Below, piece by piece: positions 23,614 through 25,514 of a DNA stretch of 25,514 nt. The notes under the pieces are model-generated. The model worked only from the letters and a program-made list of their open reading frames with translations, was not told where the DNA came from and made no database searches. Origin of the DNA: Bacilli bacterium (GTDB lineage Bacteria; Bacillota_I; Bacilli_A; RF39; UBA660); the NCBI GenBank assembly GCA_016297695.1, contig JAEDGC010000024.1, positions 1 to 25,514 on the forward strand, in the 5' to 3' direction. Each line of letters starts with the position of its first letter. The first letter of the stretch is position 1. A program made the position numbers and the translations under genes.

Positions 23614-25440
23614 ATGAAAAGAAGATTTTTGAACTTACTAATATTTTTATCTTCATTTTTTGTATTTACAAATGTATATGCTTTAAATGGTTATGAGATA
23701 ACTAGTTACGATATTGATATAGTAGTAAATGAAAATAATTCTTTTGATATAACTGAAAAAATAACAACAAATTTTGAAGAATATAAACATGGAATTATTA
23801 GAAAAATACCATTGAAAAATAAAATTAGTCGTTTAGATGGAACAACTTCAAGAAATACAGCTAAAATCTCTAACATTGAAGTTAACAATAAATACTCTAA
23901 ATCAAAAAGTGATGGCAATTTAAATATAAAAATAGGAGACGCAAACCAAACTATTATAGGCAAGAAAGAGTATACAATAAAATATAATTATAAATTGTCT
24001 AAAGATAAAGAAAAAGATTTTGATGAATTATATTTTAATATAATTGGTAATGATTGGGATACAACAATAAGTAATGTAACTTTTACAATCCATATGCCTA
24101 AAGATTTTGATGAAAGTAAATTAGGATTTTCTTATGGAAAATACGGTTCAACGGATAATGAATTAATTTATTATGAAGTAGATGATAATATTATTACTGG
24201 AAAACTTTATGATAAATTAAATCCATATGAAGGACTAACAGTTAGATGTGAATTAGAAGAAGGATATTTTAAAATATCATTATTAGAACAAATAATAGAT
24301 AATATAATATTTATTTTTCCAGTAATATGTTTATTAATTAGCTTATTTTTAATGATTACTAAAGGAATTGATAGACATGTTGTAGAGACTGTTGAATTTT
24401 ATCCACCAGAAGGTTTAAATAGTTTAGATGTTGCATATCTTTATAATGGTGAGGTAAATGATAAGAATGTAATTTCTTTATTAATTTATTTAGCCAATAA
24501 AGGTTACATTAAAATTATAGAAGATGAAAAGAAAAATGTCAGATTGAAAAAATTAAAAGATTATGATGGAACAGATGAATGTGAAGAATTATTTTTAGAA
24601 GGGTTATTTAAAAATGGTGATGAAGTAAAACCTAGTAGTCTAAGGAATAAATTCTATAAGACAATCTCGAATATAAAAAAGGCTAAAGTAACTAATAATT
24701 TAAAAAATTCTGTATTTGAAAGAAAAAATAATAAATATAGAATTATAATTATAGTAAGTATTGTTTTAAGTATATTTATACCACTAGGATTATCCGTTTA
24801 TGAAAGTTCTGATATTTCTGGATTAATAATAACAGTATTCTTATTATGCTTTTATTCTATTTTCTTTATTGTCGGATTTGCTATAAAAGAGCCAAAGATG
24901 TTTAGAGTTTTTTGGCTAGGGTTCACGACTGTTCATTTTTTAGTAATGGCAGGAGGTTTTATTGTTCCGTTTTTAGACAATAAACTAATAATTCTTGTAG
25001 AAATTATATGCTTAATAGGAATGTTAATTTGTCTTAAGTATATACCAAAACGTACAGACTATGGTATAGAAATGTTAGGAAAAATCCGAGGATTTAGAAG
25101 ATTTTTAATTACAGCTGAAAAAGAAAAACTAGAATCTATGGTTAGTGCTAATCCATCTTATTTTTATGATATATTACCTTTTGCGTATGTCTTGGGTGTA
25201 TCAGATAAATGGATAAAACAATTTGAAGAAATATCAGTAGTAGAGCCAGATTGGTATGGCGGTTCTTCATTTGATTCTCATTCAATTAATCATTTTATGC
25301 ATGATACAATGTCTACGATAAGTCACAGTATGACCTCTATGCCTTCAAGTAGCGGAAGTTCATCAGGAGGTTCAAGTCATTCATCAGGAGGCGGATCATC
25401 AGGAGGCGGTTCTGGTGGTGGAGGAGGAAGCTCCTGGTAA
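23614..25440 (+). CDS. DUF2207 domain membrane protein
   Basis: 608 residues. It has a signal peptide (about 1-24, ending near VYA), then an extracellular beta-rich region of about 200 residues typical of DUF2207 (YDIDIVVNENNSFDITEKIT, KHGIIRKIPLK, YTIKYNYKL), a membrane helix at about 227-248, a cytoplasmic region with VETVEFYPPEGLNSLDVAYL and KGYIKI, four more hydrophobic segments between about 375 and 478, a GIEMLGKIRGFRRFL motif, and a Ser/Gly/His-rich tail ending GGGGSSW. This is the family architecture, including the glycine-rich end. Function is unknown; relatives are widespread in Firmicutes. GAGGAGG precedes the ATG. It is almost certainly in an operon with ftsK. Confidence 0.88.
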   Translation: MKRRFLNLLIFLSSFFVFTNVYALNGYEITSYDIDIVVNENNSFDITEKITTNFEEYKHGIIRKIPLKNKISRLDGTTSRNTAKISNIEVNNKYSKSKSDGNLNIKIGDANQTIIGKKEYTIKYNYKLSKDKEKDFDELYFNIIGNDWDTTISNVTFTIHMPKDFDESKLGFSYGKYGSTDNELIYYEVDDNIITGKLYDKLNPYEGLTVRCELEEGYFKISLLEQIIDNIIFIFPVICLLISLFLMITKGIDRHVVETVEFYPPEGLNSLDVAYLYNGEVNDKNVISLLIYLANKGYIKIIEDEKKNVRLKKLKDYDGTDECEELFLEGLFKNGDEVKPSSLRNKFYKTISNIKKAKVTNNLKNSVFERKNNKYRIIIIVSIVLSIFIPLGLSVYESSDISGLIITVFLLCFYSIFFIVGFAIKEPKMFRVFWLGFTTVHFLVMAGGFIVPFLDNKLIILVEIICLIGMLICLKYIPKRTDYGIEMLGKIRGFRRFLITAEKEKLESMVSANPSYFYDILPFAYVLGVSDKWIKQFEEISVVEPDWYGGSSFDSHSINHFMHDTMSTISHSMTSMPSSSGSSSGGSSHSSGGGSSGGGSGGGGGSSW

Positions 25441-25460
25441 AAATTAAAACTTTATTATCA

Positions 25461-25491
25461 AAACTTAAAATGAAAAATTTTAAGTTTTTTT
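25461..25491 (+). terminator. Terminator of the ftsK-DUF2207 operon
   Basis: Stem AAACTTAAAAT (25461-25471) / ATTTTAAGTTT (25477-25487), a 5-base loop, then a T-run. Low GC, but perfectly paired. Confidence 0.65.
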
Positions 25492-25514
25492 AATAAATTT
25501 AAGTAAAAAAAAAG

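Noticed and set aside
1..25514. CRISPR arrays, tRNA or rRNA genes, riboswitches and insertion sequences
   Set aside because: I saw no regularly spaced repeats, cloverleaf-like segments, conserved riboswitch cores or transposase motifs on either strand.

Overview
This window comes from a very AT-rich, Gram-positive-type genome. It has Firmicutes-style AGGAGG/AGGTG ribosome sites, sigma-A promoters with TTGACA/TATAAT boxes, CIRCE-HrcA control of chaperones, and LCP, VanZ and CpsB/C/D envelope genes. The closest fit by gene style is an uncultured gut member of the Bacilli, of the RF39 or Erysipelotrichia-like kind. That placement is inference. It is not a wall-less mollicute, because it carries wall/capsule genes, and UGA is not read as tryptophan in these genes. 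Nearly all genes lie on the + strand; the exceptions are one small intact gene and one broken gene.

Layout. (1) 1-3952: an envelope polysaccharide control operon, consisting of an LCP glycopolymer ligase (5' end outside the window), a VanZ-like membrane protein, a CpsC/Wzz-type co-polymerase, a CpsD-type tyrosine kinase and a CpsB-type PHP phosphatase, closed by a terminator. (2) 4001-4260: a probable frameshifted remnant. (3) 4294-10791: a heat-shock operon hrcA-grpE-dnaK-pepF-dnaJ behind a strong promoter framed by two CIRCE operators; an oligoendopeptidase F gene sits inside it. (4) 10851-13436: a lipoprotein, then a decaying stretch with a broken HD-domain gene and a BRO/antirepressor-like gene stopped by one TAA, then two small genes, one of them a four-cysteine DUF1540-like protein on the minus strand. 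(5) 13481-15644: acetate kinase and an NrnA-type DHH phosphoesterase. (6) 15645-17253: the most unusual part. A run of nine G lies between the putative -35 and -10 of a gene for a membrane-anchored protein whose C-terminus looks like a phage tail-tip/baseplate (Gp10-like) domain. It is followed by an opposite-strand gene carrying two in-frame TAA codons. (7) 17344-17922: a DUF308 membrane protein. (8) 17975-21283: cysteine desulfurase, a divergent M3-peptidase-like protein and ThiI, probably a 4-thiouridine tRNA module with an uncharacterised middle gene. (9) 21384-25440: FtsK/SpoIIIE translocase and a DUF2207 membrane protein.

How it fits together. Most of the window is housekeeping and envelope biology. 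The main leads are the possible phase-variable tail-tip-like surface protein, the M3-like protein between the sulfur-transfer genes, and the cluster of freshly broken accessory genes. No rRNA, tRNA, CRISPR array, transposase or integrase was recognised.
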